This document shows, one piece after another, positions 43,740-56,360 of a DNA stretch of 64,000 nt. A program made the translations under genes and the position numbers. Within the stretch, counting starts at the first letter, position 1, and every line of letters starts with the position of its first letter. The notes under the pieces were generated by a model, which saw only the letters and a program-made list of their open reading frames with translations, was not told where the DNA came from and ran no database searches. The stretch comes from Primula veris (lineage: Eukaryota > Streptophyta > Magnoliopsida > Ericales > Primulaceae), in assembly GCA_963682055.1 (NCBI GenBank), contig OY821749.1, positions 18,426,631 through 18,490,630 of the forward strand. Reading direction: 5' to 3'.

Positions 43740-43910
43740 TTTCAATAGCCGATCCTTAGTACTACAGATAACACAAAGGAAATACGTCAACTTTTTGACT
43801 GATTATAGGCTGTTAATCAAAGGCGCCGTGAGACTGATTATAGACACTTGCCTTTGTTTGTAGTTCTCACAAGTTACCAACAATAATCTCCACAAGAACT
43901 AGAGATCCAC
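43740..43910 (-). pseudogene. Decayed copy of the last exon of the WAT1-related gene
   Basis: The plus strand here (GTTAATCAAAGGC...CTTGCCTTTGTTTGTAGTT...CAAGTTACCAACAATAAT) aligns with 45220-45330, the complement of exon 7 of the intact gene. The frame is broken. It shows that the duplicated block once included the 3' end of the WAT1-related gene. Confidence 0.65.
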
Positions 43911-44219
43911 GTATATGCTATGTTTTAACATGTAAGATCAGAGGAAAGCATCAAATTTTATTTCCCAAATATATACTTACATATTAGGATGTATGCTTAT
44001 GATCGTAAGAAAGTTAAATAAAAAATTGGATGTAAGAATCAGCAGGATATGAATATGGAGAGTCAGAACTATCAGTTTCGGTATTTACAACAAAAAAAGT
44101 GGCTTTTCTTTTTTTGCATTTGGATAATACAAGGCAAAATGTCCACGAAATGTTTGACAAATGGCTTACATACAGCAATCATGTTGAAGCTTAGATTGTA
44201 TAAATGATAATAGTTTGAA

Positions 44220-45150
44220 GGGTGGAAAACACCAGATTTTGAATTGACCCCGTTTTTATGGGATGCTTACCTTATTAATTGTAATTGTGTATGCTAGCCT
44301 AACTCATATTTGTTGAGTTTTATATACATGCATGTTTTGTCGATAATGTGGGTACATGAGTTCAGTAGTTTCAGTATCGATTTTGCCGATATGCTTGTGT
44401 CTGGATAATACATAGTTCAAGAAGTAGCTAGATTGATCACATCTTACTCCTGTAGATTCACCAATTGTTGATTTAATCTTGCTAGTTAAACTATGTGAAA
44501 AGACTCGAACAAGGAACATAGGTCGAGGTTTGGATATTACTCTTATCATGTGTTCATTGCTCAATTATGTGAATCGGGTAGGGAATCATTGTATTGTAAT
44601 ATTAAGGAGAGTAATTATAGACCGTCATTATCATTGGGAATCTGTAATTTCAGTCATTTCTTGTACAATCTTTTTATGCGTCAACGAGGGTATCAGTCGC
44701 CACTTTCTGTTATATACTCTCCTGCAATACTTCTAAATTTATGGGGCAACTGTTGTTGTTGCGACTGATTTTTAGATAAACAGGAGCAATCATTGATTTT
44801 CTTTTGTAGAATTTAAACTAAAAAAACGAGCATGATTTCCCAATCTTGCTAAATGTACAGCAAAGCAGTATATCATTTACGGAATATTAACAGTTGTAGA
44901 ATTCTAAAACATCCTGCGCTCGTCGGATCTCTAATCTCTCGTAGAACATGTCTTGGATGTGTAATTTCAACAAAAAAGTAGATGCACTTTAGACAGAAAG
45001 CCAAAACTATATTGAACACCTTAAAGTTTTCTGATATATTCTCATTCTAGCGCCCAACAAGTGCAATCTTCAAAAACAGTATATGGATTGTATGCCCCCA
45101 TATGCTTCTCTCCACAATATTATAGCGGGTGATGCTAAATGATATCTATA
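44220..45150. repeat. Third, partial copy of the duplicated flank
   Basis: Landmarks of the small gene's 3' flank return in the same order as at 42150-43740: GATGCTTACCTTATTAATTG, TTTTGTCGATAATG, TGTTGATTTAATCT, AATCGGGTAGGGA, GCAACTGTTGTTGTTGCG and GACAGAAAGCC. No copy of the small gene itself is seen. It runs directly into the 3' end of the intact WAT1-related gene, which is probably the ancestral neighbour. Confidence 0.65.
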
Positions 45151-45154
45151 AGTT

Positions 45155-48100
45155 TTAATCGACAACCTTTTGTCCAGACGAGCCAGAGAAAATATTTCCA
45201 AATTTGTTGATTGGTGATTGAGAGTTGATCAAAGGCTCAGCGGCACGAGTTATATGAGGGATACTCCCAAGAGCTGCTTGTCTTTGCCTGTAGTTTGCCC
45301 AAGTCACCAAATATAGCCCCGCGATTATCAAAAATCCTCCCACAATGCTGTTTCAAAATGCAAAACCAGAGGGGAAACATTTAACAAAGCATAATTTTTT
45401 TAATTGCCCCGTTAGTGTTTAAGCTGTGTTTGGTAAAAATTCTAAGAAATGCAATCTGATTTTAAATATAAAAACCCCAGGAGGATATGCACGCCTGTTT
45501 TGTTTGGGAATCTGTTTCTAGGGAATAACTAGAAGATTTCCACATTTAAGAATGTACATCAAGTTATTTTCATACCCCATAATTTTACAGTAAAAAGACA
45601 CCAAGAATAAAATGAAATTGGCATAGGTTTTAGAGTTCTGAGTTCCAAAGCTACTGAAATAAGAACCAGAAAAAAAACTGGAAATGTTGAGATAAGAACA
45701 AAATGCCCCCCTGCTATTTGCAATGTTTCTAAAACGTACCAGGAAATAAAACTCAAAATTTCTGGTTCCAAATGAATTATATATCTTTTCTAAAAGTGAA
45801 TTTCCAATCAACCCAACAATAGTTTTGTCATGACTATACCAATCGGGTTAATTTATAAACTCAGGTGCTAACTGAAACTTAAATGTTGATAGCTTACCTT
45901 CCCAAATAAATAGGGCTTCCAAGGAAGATTCTTGAGAGAAAGGCAGATGCAGCGGGTTGAAGAGGGTTATAAAGAGCGACCAAAGCAGGTCCCAATATTT
46001 TATTAGACCATGTCAGCAGTCCATAATTAAGAGCAGATGCAACAATTCCCTGAAACAGCCGGCACATACATATATTATTGAAAAACCAAAGTTTCCATTT
46101 TCCAATGATTAATACTCACGCTGTATCATATTCAGTAGCCATTACAGGAAATAATTTTTTTTAGAGGGGACATCAATTGTTACATTGTCTCCTTGATAAC
46201 AGACTCATCTCCCTAGATAGTTTATTTATTACCTTTCATGAACCAAGGAGTAACAATTATGAACACTTAGGAAAAGTAGAACCTAGACATCTATTGTAAA
46301 AGTGGAGAGACTATAATGTAATCAATAAGTTTTTAATTTCATCATGAGCTATTGCACGTACATGTTTCATTTGGGGCTGTTGTACACGTTTTATTTAAGG
46401 CAACTGTGTATATATATGTACTTGACCTTTCCTCTGATAACCACAACTAATTAGTAATTACTGAACACTATTATACAAATTTTAGTGCTGATTCTCGGGA
46501 ATCCAAGCTATTCACGGAATAATTGAACCCGGCATTTGAAAGAAACGGTTGCTCAATTACAGTATTGATTTCAAAATTGAAGTTTTCTTCTGTAATAGCA
46601 TTTATACTAATCTCTAATGTGATAAACGAACCAGATTTGGTAAATCATATGGTAAAAAGAAGGGACTTACAGCATAAAGTACTGCAAAAAGCTCTGATTG
46701 GGTTAAACTCCAGTCTGTTGATTCATCAGTCATAAAAAAAGCTGTGACTACCATAAAAAGAACACCGAAGAAATATGAATACGCTGTCACTGATAGGCTG
46801 GCAGGGTACTTTGCAAGAACTGGAGCCTGTAAAGGTAATTTACGCAATGAGGCAAAAAGAGGAGCAAAGGGACAGTCATTCTTTTTCAGTACATTCAAAC
46901 AGAACAAGGTAATGGATAAAAGATTAAAACAAATACGAAAAAGTGGAAATAAAACGATCATTTCTGCTACTGATGGGTGATATATGAACAAAATTGTAGA
47001 CAGAAGAAATGATTAGACACTTTAGTTCAAACCGACTTAATACAGTAGATTCTCAATATCATTCAAAGTAATAACTAAAGAATTTAAAGATCCTCTTATG
47101 GCCAATAAAAAGAGATCCTCTGCAAATCTGCATATACTTTTTTAAGTACTAACATATATTTTAAAGAATATTCAGCAGAATCCATCTTTAACCCACTTTG
47201 ATTTTTTTTGATATCAAAGTGAAAGTTCAAACACCATGTTTAAGACAATAGAGTTTTCTTCTTCTTCTTTCTTTATTGCCAGAAGATCATTAAGATAAAT
47301 GAGTAGCATATCATCCATAGAAACTAAGGACACACTAAGGATAAACCATTCTTGTTGGCAAAAATATTTAAGTGTTCACTTATTTAGCTGCCAATTTCTC
47401 CTGTACTCTAGTATATGTACTAAGGATATGTTCATAAAGTATGGGGAAAACATCCCAACTGGCAAGATTACAATATCTTTCTTATTTCAAGATTACACCT
47501 CCGAACTCGCATACATCATCTAGGACATTGACGGGTCTTATAATCTCTCACGTTAAAGATTCCTGCAGTATGGTCTCATTTTAAGCTAGACAAGATATGC
47601 TACAGTTATTTCACATAATGGAAGCTTTTAAAAACGTCATGCAAAGGATATGCAAACAATAATTGTACAGATCGATACCAAAGCAATATATAGTCAGCAT
47701 GGTAATGATAAATGTCATAACTGCTACATCATATTTAACCAACAATTTCGTTGTTAACCTTCCTAAAGAAAAAAAATATATTTTTGCTGCAAAAATATCA
47801 TGACATTGATTCTTACCTGAATGGCTAAATAAGCTGCCATGCACATAGTGTTTCCAATTAAGCACAACACACCAATGTGCCAGTTGTCAAGTCCAAACCC
47901 TATGAAACTAGACAACAACCAACCTGCAGGTTCTGGTTGACCCTTCGCACTTATTTCAACATTTTGTGCAAAATCTGTATATCCAAAAAGGGCTGGGCCT
48001 CTAAATAAAACCATTAATATGGCTCCGAAAACACACACGAGAGTACCACCAACCTTAACCTGGCCTTCAGTTTTGAGCAAGTTCACTCTTTCTGTACTGG

Positions 48101-50485
48101 ACACGAATAAGATTTACATATCATATTAAACAAAAGAAACTATGGTAAGACATTCTTGAGCAAATAAGTTATAATCGAAATTAAAAGAAATGCTTTAGCT
48201 ACCCGTAAAATATTCCAACCCCATCAAATTAAAAGAAATGCTTTAGAAAGACATTCTTGAGAAAAATAGTTATTGTTACTTGTGCCACATTAAAAGTGTC
48301 GAGTGTATTCCAATGAAAAAGTATGGCTACAATGCATGGTAAGATTTATTGGAGGGGTCTACCATTATTGAATATCTAATTTTGGTACAAGCATACATGT
48401 ATTATGTAAATAAGGAAAACAAAAAAGAACCAGAATGTTTAAAAAGAAGAAAATCAGTAAACTGACCCCATCATTACGGCCAATATAAAGGTGAAGACTG
48501 GGATTGCAGGTTGTATAGCTGCAGCATAAGTTGGATTCGTATATCCAAGACCTAGAAGAAATAAAAGCTGGTTCCCAAATATCCTGTACGGACATATGAA
48601 AATAAGCCATTCAAATAGAGTAAATCCAGAAGAAAAAGAACAATTACAGAATTACTTATACCTAAAACCTAAAAATGCTTATAACTTCTACTCACCCAGT
48701 TAACCCGAGAAAGACAAATGACATGAGGAGTTGTCGAGTCATAGGTGGTCTAGTTCTTCTGCAAGCACAAAATATAAATTGTATCAAACAAATGCTATTT
48801 TACGGAATTCTCAGTCATAAATACGAGCTCAAACAAGCTGGCGCCAGCATCACAACTTAACTACTGCTCATTCTCATTAGTTTAAAGGTAAATATTGATC
48901 AAGAAGCAAACCAAAGCAAAGAATAAAATATGAGGAGCAATATCTTAAACCCACTGATTAGAGTTAACCTACAAAAACCCCAGTCTGAGCTTTTGTTAGC
49001 ACTAAATAAATCCATTTTAAATACAATAATGTAGCCTAGTTTCCTGCATTAAGTCCATAATCACAAACATTATAAAGAACCAATCATTACTTACCACACC
49101 AAAATTACGGTTTTTCTTTTTATCAATCCGATGTAAGGAATTCAGATCAGGCCCCAAGTTCAACCGTTACTTAAAATGACCTCAATATCTAACATCTAGC
49201 TATTAATGTATGATTCTCACAACAATAAGACACGATAAATTTTCAGTTTATCTATCAGATATAAATTAAAATGAATCTGATCCAGATTCAAAGACTTATA
49301 AGCAAATGAAAGCCACTAATATTCAGCCTTTTCTTCAATCCAAAGTAACCAATTTGTCACTCAAATAAAGAAAACCACAGACATTTAAGAAAGATTCTAG
49401 ATTAATTCTTCTACCAAAAATTACAAAAATAAGTAAATAATATGTATAGCATCTCAAATTTCACATTTCCATTTAAAAACTCTAGATACAACTATACAAA
49501 ACACGTAAAAGAATTACCCTAGTTTCTCTCAAGGAAGGATCCTTTAATGTGCAAGGGGGGTCAGTGCCTCCCCGGTCTGTAGAAAGAATTAAAACATATA
49601 ATTTTTTTTTCCGTTTTTTCAAGTATATGTATATGTTACCTGTTTAGATATATAATATTTAATGTAAATAATATTAAAACTTATGCCACTAGACTAGTGG
49701 ATAGTTCTTTGTTTTAGGTACTACATGTCCTCAGCTCAAATCTTTTTACTTCCCGTCTATTTTCTTTTAAAACATTATATTATTAATACAAAAGGAAATC
49801 CATTACTTTTACTCTTTCGATCTTTTACTATCTCTATTCCGGTGGACCTCTATACACAAAATGCATATTATAAAATTATCTCAAAGCTTTGTATAATTGT
49901 GCTCTCCTTCATTTGGACCCGGGGTCCTTTCTAAAAAAAACACAAAAATATAAGCAGTATATATAACTATCACAAGAAATTAGTAACAAAAAAGGAAATT
50001 GTTTATCACGAGAGTGCATAAAGAAATGCTGAGTATGTGTTCACGATGTTAGGATTTGCTATACAGAGAGGATAAAAGTGGTGCAATTTGTTGTCTAAAC
50101 GGAGCTTTTTGACCAAAAAAGGTAATGCCAAACGGACCCATAGATAGATAGATAAAGGAAGAGAGAATGATATATAAATAAATAAATATACATAATCAAG
50201 AATTAGTGACATTCACATCAAAACCAAAGCAAAAATGTTTAAACATAGATATAGATACAGAGAGAGGGGGGGATACTGTTCACGGAAGAAGGCGAAAGGA
50301 GTGAGAATGAAGAGAGCGAGTAAGTCACGGTACAAACAAAACACCAATTGGTTTACTCCGACGTTGAGCGCCACCTTTGTGATAACGTGGTATCCTCCGT
50401 AACACATCTGAACCACCACCATCGCCGCCTGTGCCCTTGCCACTTCTCCTCCTCCTCCTCCTCCGTTACCGTTCATCGCCATCAC
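45155..50485 (-). CDS. WAT1-related (UMAMIT/EamA) transporter, complete, 7 exons
   Basis: Exons in transcription order: 50485-50277, 48758-48696, 48583-48467, 48096-47817, 46826-46671, 46049-45898 and 45347-45155, joined to 1170 nt, 389 residues. It has two EamA repeats with about ten membrane segments. It matches, as remembered, the At4g19185/At5g45370 subgroup of WAT1-related proteins: [20 protein letters not shown] in exon 1, [20 protein letters not shown] in exon 3, [20 protein letters not shown] and the [18 protein letters not shown] loop in exon 4, [20 protein letters not shown] and [16 protein letters not shown] in exon 6. UMAMIT members move amino acids or auxin across plasma or vacuolar membranes; the cargo of this subgroup is not established. 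Start: ATG at 50485 or the third-codon ATG at 50479. All introns are GT-AG. Confidence 0.94.
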
Positions 50486-50489
50486 TTAT

Positions 50490-51049
50490 TTTTATTTTCT
50501 CTCCCCCCACCCACTCCCACTTTAATTATCTCTCTCTCTCTCTCTCTTTATTTTTTTTATTTATTATTTATGTACGGACTAGTATCTCTTTTTTTTTTTT
50601 TTTGAGGAATCCTTGGTAATCTATCTGTTATTCTATTTCTATTTGTATGGTACAGAATGCTCGCTCGGTCCACTGTTTCCGTATGTGTCTGTACCAGACC
50701 CTTTTTTTAATTTATTAATAAAAAAATATGATAAAAATACTATAATATATTCAAATATTACAATGAATGCATTATAAAAATTGACAATAATAATTATTTA
50801 CCGAAATATAAGAAGCATACTTAAAAAAAAAAAAAAGGGACGGAGGTAGCGTATTAGTTAGTGATGGGTAGTACACGACATGATTTGCTTTTAATTTAAG
50901 TTTTGCTAAAAACATGTTGACATGAACTTTTTAATTTAATGTCTTGCGTTTACTTTTGTGGGATATATACAAGCTAAAGTCTAAACAACGGTGCTAGTCT
51001 GTCATTTCTTTAAACAATTGTGTATATCGGTTTGCAAATTGGAAAAAAT
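50490..51049. other. Upstream region of the WAT1-related gene
   Basis: Contains a (CT)n tract at 50530-50547 on the plus strand, a T-run near 50588-50603 and AT-rich sequence. It probably holds the promoter; no site is clear enough to name. Confidence 0.4.
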
Positions 51050-51455
51050 ATGGTCATAGAACTAAAATGAAATTATTTAATGTTTGAAGAGATTATATGA
51101 ACGCCAATTTATATATTAACTTACAATTTTTTTTTCCATAAACGCTCCAAATCAAGATTTGATTAATACAAATCTCCACGGTTTCACGACGAAAACATAA
51201 CTATGCGTCTTGTTTTTTTTTTTCCGAAATGTATAATGACATGTTTTGAAAATTATGGTAAAATTTAAAAATTTAAAATATGTCATTATACATCTCGAAA
51301 AAAAAAAATAAGACGCATATTTGTGTTACCGTCGTGAAATCATAGAGATTTGCATTAATCAAATCTTGATTTGGAGCGTTTTTACAAAAAAGTATCAAAC
51401 TTGATGTATAAGTTGATGTGCATATAAAATCATTTTTAATGTTTAGGCCACACTT
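51050..51455. mobile_element. Foldback element with ~190-bp arms
   Basis: Sequence about 51050-51240 returns as an inverted copy at about 51277-51455. The inner arms are nearly perfect (GCTCCAAATCAAGATTTGAT, TGCGTCTT, GTATAATGACAT) around a short AT-rich loop, and the outer arms are more diverged. A transcript would form a long hairpin. No target duplication was identified. A MITE or a hairpin small-RNA locus are both possible. Confidence 0.75.
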
Positions 51456-51559
51456 CCGAAACATATTTACGGATGAAGTGTTTTTTAAACAAGATTGTTT
51501 TAGTTTTTGTCCGAGTATATAAACTCTACACAATAAAAAAAAATTATATTGAATCAGCT

Positions 51560-52640
51560 CTCTATGTCTCTAGAGTCACATTTGAAAAGTTGCTATGATT
51601 GGCGACGAGCATCGCCGATCTACGGTCGATGATTTCTATATGTGACGATCCACAATCGTCCACCATCATTCTCATCGGAGATGTAGTCCTGGCGATGGGC
51701 TCGTCACTTTCTCTCTCGTTTTGTCTATATGGCCTTCCTATCTTCATTGAAGAGAGATCTGGCGAGCCTGATTTTCTTCCCAAGCTCGGCTTAATCAATT
51801 CGCGTCGGCTCCGATCTTCCGCGGTATCCGGAGTAGTTTACGTCGGCTATTGTGATGAGGTGGCCTTCGTGCCTGCGCAAGAAACAAACAGGGGCCCGGG
51901 GTTGGTACCAGGTTTTCCCTCTCCAACGATCAAGTCAGTATTGGTGTTAACTGAAAGTAGGAATATAATTAAGGATGAGGGACCGGGCCGGTTACAGGTC
52001 GTTGTATCGAGTGGTACAGATAGTGTTCAGGGGGTCCGGGTTGTTTAAGCTTTATCTCTCCTCTCTGTCTTTGTGTCTCTCCCTCTAAGTGGTATTAGTG
52101 GGGGTATTTATAGTGTGATCAGAGGCGTATTAGCCCTTGGATCACTGTACTGTAAGATGTTAATCCAACGGCGTCAGGTCATTTATGACTCTGACAAGGG
52201 TACTGTGCTCTTCCGGGGCCCACAGGGAGGTGACCTGTGATTGGGCCACGTCGATGAAACGCCAGGAGGGTCCCCTAGGGGAGCAGCAGCGTTAATTGGG
52301 GAAGCGTACTCGACACGCTTCTTTGGGCCGGCCTAGCTTCACCCCGTTTGGTAATGAGCCGGGGTGGTGAGACATCCACTATATAGGGCCCCGGTTTGTT
52401 CGTTTCCGTGGTGATATCGGTCCGGACGAGGGGACACTGACATTCCCTCGCCAAGATCTATCTCCATCCAATCTCTCTCTTTGACTATTTAATGACGGAG
52501 CGACGAATAACGGTGCAATGAACGGTGTCGACTCCGTCGCTTTCTTTACCTCACCTTCTAAATCTCTCCCTCGATGACAATTACTAGTTGGAATGAAAGA
52601 GAAACGGACTGCAGGCTCATGGCGGAGAGTGGTGGCGGAG
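51560..52640. other. GC-richer island with a 149-codon frame of doubtful meaning
   Basis: From about 51,560 to 52,640 the base composition is clearly richer in G+C than the neighbours, with phrases such as GGGCCCCGG and CCGGGCCGG. An open frame runs 51599-52048 (plus) but its protein shows no known domain and mixed character. A GTATTTATAGTG near 52110 could be a TATA region. The island looks like an inserted repeat or LTR piece; matching ends and a target duplication were not found. Confidence 0.4.
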
Positions 52641-54814
52641 GGGTAAATAGTTTGGTTATATTACAAAATTGGTCCACTAGTTTTATCAGACTTGACGAGA
52701 GAGACAATTGACTGGTATTGTAATATCCAATAATTTGGTAATATTACATAATTAGTTCACTATGTTTTAAAAGTCAAAATTACTGTCCCTTCATCTGAAT
52801 CTATCAAGTGCATAATGTTTACATCGCGTATAACAAACAAAAACACACAAAAATGATTCAAATTACATCAAACCGCTTGTAAATATTTTTAAATGACCAT
52901 AAGCTGTCATTGGTGTTGAATTCACAACCTTACTTGGCTAATACCACCCCAACGTGGTATTACAAAGGACCCTTTTTAGTGGGATTTGAAGCCAATCCGG
53001 CACTAATTGTCGTAACGCCAATATGGGCACCAAACGTAGTATTAGTATGTGCACTTTACTAATAGTTCAATCCGGACACTAATTTCACGCATAAACAAGG
53101 TCTAAGGTTAGAATTAAGCCTTGATTTATATGAATTATTTATTTCACAACAAGGAGTACGGGAACATTGGAGACAGATTTTCTTTGGTGGGACCATCATT
53201 CTTGATATGACGAAGAACCAATGTTCAACTGTAAATTAGAGCTATATGGTTCATTAACTAAAGTTTCTTTTATTTTACATATATATAGAGAGGGATAGCA
53301 AAAGATTAAAGTGTCATCTAAAACATTGAGTTTATTTTGATAAATTAGAACAATTAATTTCAACAGTTAGAATCAATGGTCAAGATTGCGATGAAGTTTT
53401 AGTGTTGAAATAGACGTGTGTTGATACTTCCCCAAATATAAATGTATAAATATTTTTCGCTTTCTATTTCTTGGTAACGTCCTTTTTAAATTCGCTAACC
53501 ACCAAAAAATGTCATTGTACCGACCTTTCACAGGAAATGGCATTGAATTCGTTTACGTGAAATGATTTTCATGTATGAAGTACAAAGGAAAGCGAGTCCC
53601 GACCAACAAGATACCGGAGTTGCCTAATTGGGGCGGTAAAGTGAGTGCCAACGCTAAACATGACCTAACAGGTCATACAATACCATTTTTTGGTAATAAT
53701 TATAAGCCAACGCAATAAAGACAGTTGCCCATTTCTTCATGTTGCTTGCTAGCTTGCTTTTGTAACTAAGTTAGGAATAATATCAATATCTCACAAGTTC
53801 CTGAGACAACGAAATTTCGATTAACGTCTGGTAGAATTCGGTGGCACATCACTTTCAAACGAGTGAATACTAGTAATAAAAAAGAATACAAGTTTTGATG
53901 ACAATACATTGTGTTTTGTTTACTACTATGACAATCGTTACTAACTATACATGCACCTTAAGTTCAACGCGATATATACAACTCCATATAATATCATTAC
54001 CAATAAAATGTGACGATAGCAATATATTATATATGCCTTGTTACTATTAGTGTGACTACAGTGGACGTGGCCAAATTAACAACTCAATAACAACAATTTA
54101 TGTTGCCAACTTAATCATATTCAGTATAAGAAGAGATTCAGTACAACAGGAGATTAGTAACATGACGGTTTTTGCTATCCTGGCATTTTCTAGTTATAGT
54201 CTATCAAGCCAAGAACTCAGGATCCTCAAAATATAATCACTGCACATGATACTACTTCAACAAATAATGATCAGATGGTTAATTGAATGGTCAAATTATA
54301 CTTTTATACTGGGGCACCGGAGTAAGTTCCGGTGTGAACTTCTACATTGATGCTTGATGGCTCGACTGCCTCACAAAAAAATGACTGAAATCATATTAGA
54401 ATCAATAAATGGGGAAAAACCTAGCGGTCGTACGTCCAACGAGTCGCCAGGACACTGATGAGTACCCGTTGATATCTGTAGTATCAACAATGGATAAACA
54501 AGTTGACTGAAAATTGGATGAGAACAGTAGGAACTTTTTGAAGGATGGAATGATAAAATAGAAAACTTTGGAGTATGGACGAGACTCGAGAGGTTAAACA
54601 ATTAATTTGATAACTTCTTTATTAAAAGTTAAAATGTAAAACATACTCGTTTACCAATGATAGAAAAGTTCCCAAAAATATGATATAGATATATATAGAG
54701 AGAGAGTAGAACGTCGGGTGAAGGAAAGCATTTGCAGTCATACTAAGAGAGACTGCAGAGTTTTCTCATATAGATGTGATAGGAGTTAGACAAATAGGAG
54801 AAGTAAGTCTTGAT
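52641..54814. other. Gene-free AT-rich stretch
   Basis: No convincing coding region, RNA gene or structured repeat on either strand. Confidence 0.5.
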
Positions 54815-54950
54815 TCTTGAAACAAGGAGAATACCAGCTGCTAATTGATACCGACGTAATTGAGTGCCACCTCGGTGATGACGTGGTAGCCTTTGTAGCA
54901 GAGTTGCACGACTCACAATCTCTCCCTGTGCCTTTAGACGTGCATCTCCT
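54815..54950 (-). pseudogene. Decayed copy of WAT1-related exon 1
   Basis: The plus strand reads TACCGACGTAATTGAGTGCCACC and GATGACGTGGTAGCCTTTGTA, which align with TCCGACGTTGAGCGCCACC and GATAACGTGGTATCCTCCGTA in the complement of the intact exon 1 (about 50360-50405). The frame (KVALN...GYHVITK region) is broken. No further exons follow. Confidence 0.7.
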
Positions 54951-56360
54951 CCCTCGGACCGCTAATACTCACGTCAACATCAATTTTCAGAAGGATAGAC
55001 TTCATACACTTCGCTCCCTCATGTTCTTCTCTATCTATATATATACTCCCGTACCAAAATAATTGTTTACTTTCATTATAATATACCAATATATTCAAGA
55101 ATAGAAACACAAGATATAGGACGTAAGGAGTATGTATATCTATGAACGTTCTAGCCACTAAGTAGTAGCATGGAATTTCAATATAATACATATGCCAATG
55201 CCCTAGAAATTAATTTATCAGTGTTTAAGCTTTAATATACAAAGAAAATTGACCTGCGAAGCTTATATATATTTCGAGACACCCAAGGAATATCATAGTA
55301 AAAAACTAAAAATAATTTGGCCAGAAAAACAACAACTGAAAATAGTGATGGTCCGTTTTTTAATCGCTCGCTAGTTCAAATTAACGAAATCAATATAGAA
55401 GATCATGACGATGAGTTGTTGTACTAACTAATGATGAGTTATGGTTCTGTACGTTGTCTAGAAATCATCCAAGCGGGCATAAAACCACTGATATCTCATG
55501 ACATCTCAGTCTTAAAAAATTGTTTCGCGAATTGTCTTATAATTAGTTTGAACAGAACTCTCTTGTTTGACACTGAATGCAACTAACTCGACACAAGGAA
55601 AGGGATCCAGTCGAAATATTGATATATACGGAGTTTACACGATGACCATGCTAGTCTTTTATCTTTTAAATTAGATATCGTTAATGTTGCATGTGAAAAA
55701 TGGGGACGATATATCATTATTTCTTTCATAGTTTCATAAGGTCCATTTCTGTTATTATTTTTCTTGGAGAATTTGCACCAAAACTTGAAACGAACATATG
55801 TGATACTACAATAAAGTTACAATTATAGTGTGGATCACGTCACATGTATACTTGAGAAAAGATCAACAAACGATTACTCTACACGCATAATATGACAATC
55901 TACACGCATATTATATAACAATCAACACGCATAATATAATTACTTACTCTAGAATTTGTTTGGAAATCTATATAAACCAAATATTTTTCCCATCTTGTTA
56001 CTATTTTTTCATTTACATCAGGCCATCAAAATGCTATAGCTAGGATGGAAGGGCAAGGAAAAAGAATTCCCAAACATAGGCAAAGTATAACCAATTCTAG
56101 CTAAAATTCTTCTTTCCATTAATGATAAACCATATAAATCATGACACCCATGGACACAGGGTCGACCACCCCCAGCCCTTTAGCTAGGTGTTGACAGACC
56201 GACAGGTGCCCGATATATGATTTTTTTTTTTTTACGGTTTTAAGGTGATGAAACATGTGAGGTGACAAAATTTTAACGGAACTGGTAAGTGCAAAAATAT
56301 TAGGACCGCCCCTGTATGGGTGATATCATCATAATAATATCGCATGCTAGGTGTGTAAAT
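54951..56360. other. Gene-free stretch between two exon-1 copies
   Basis: AT-rich. Exons 2-7 of a WAT1-related gene were looked for on the minus strand and not found. Confidence 0.5.

Larger units (their letters stand above)
38260..44170. repeat. Segmental duplication unit 2
   Basis: Colinear with unit 1 but longer. Extra sequence: about 38860-39430 (an interspersed repeat starting CAGGGACGGAGC), 40582-41171 (TIR element) and about 42484-43935, where it keeps a stretch that unit 1 lacks, including a WAT1 exon-7 remnant and a transposon. Confidence 0.75.

Noticed and set aside
47763..47816. Extension of WAT1-related exon 4 beyond LAIQ
   Set aside because: A GTAAGA donor follows CAG and the family continues with APVLAKYPA in the next exon.
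51599..52048. 149-codon frame as a gene
   Set aside because: No family, and it starts and ends inside an island that looks like inserted repeat DNA; kept only as a note.
54951..56360. Search for exons 2-7 of a second WAT1-related gene
   Set aside because: None of the conserved exon sequences was seen in either orientation, so the orphan exon is not called a complete gene.
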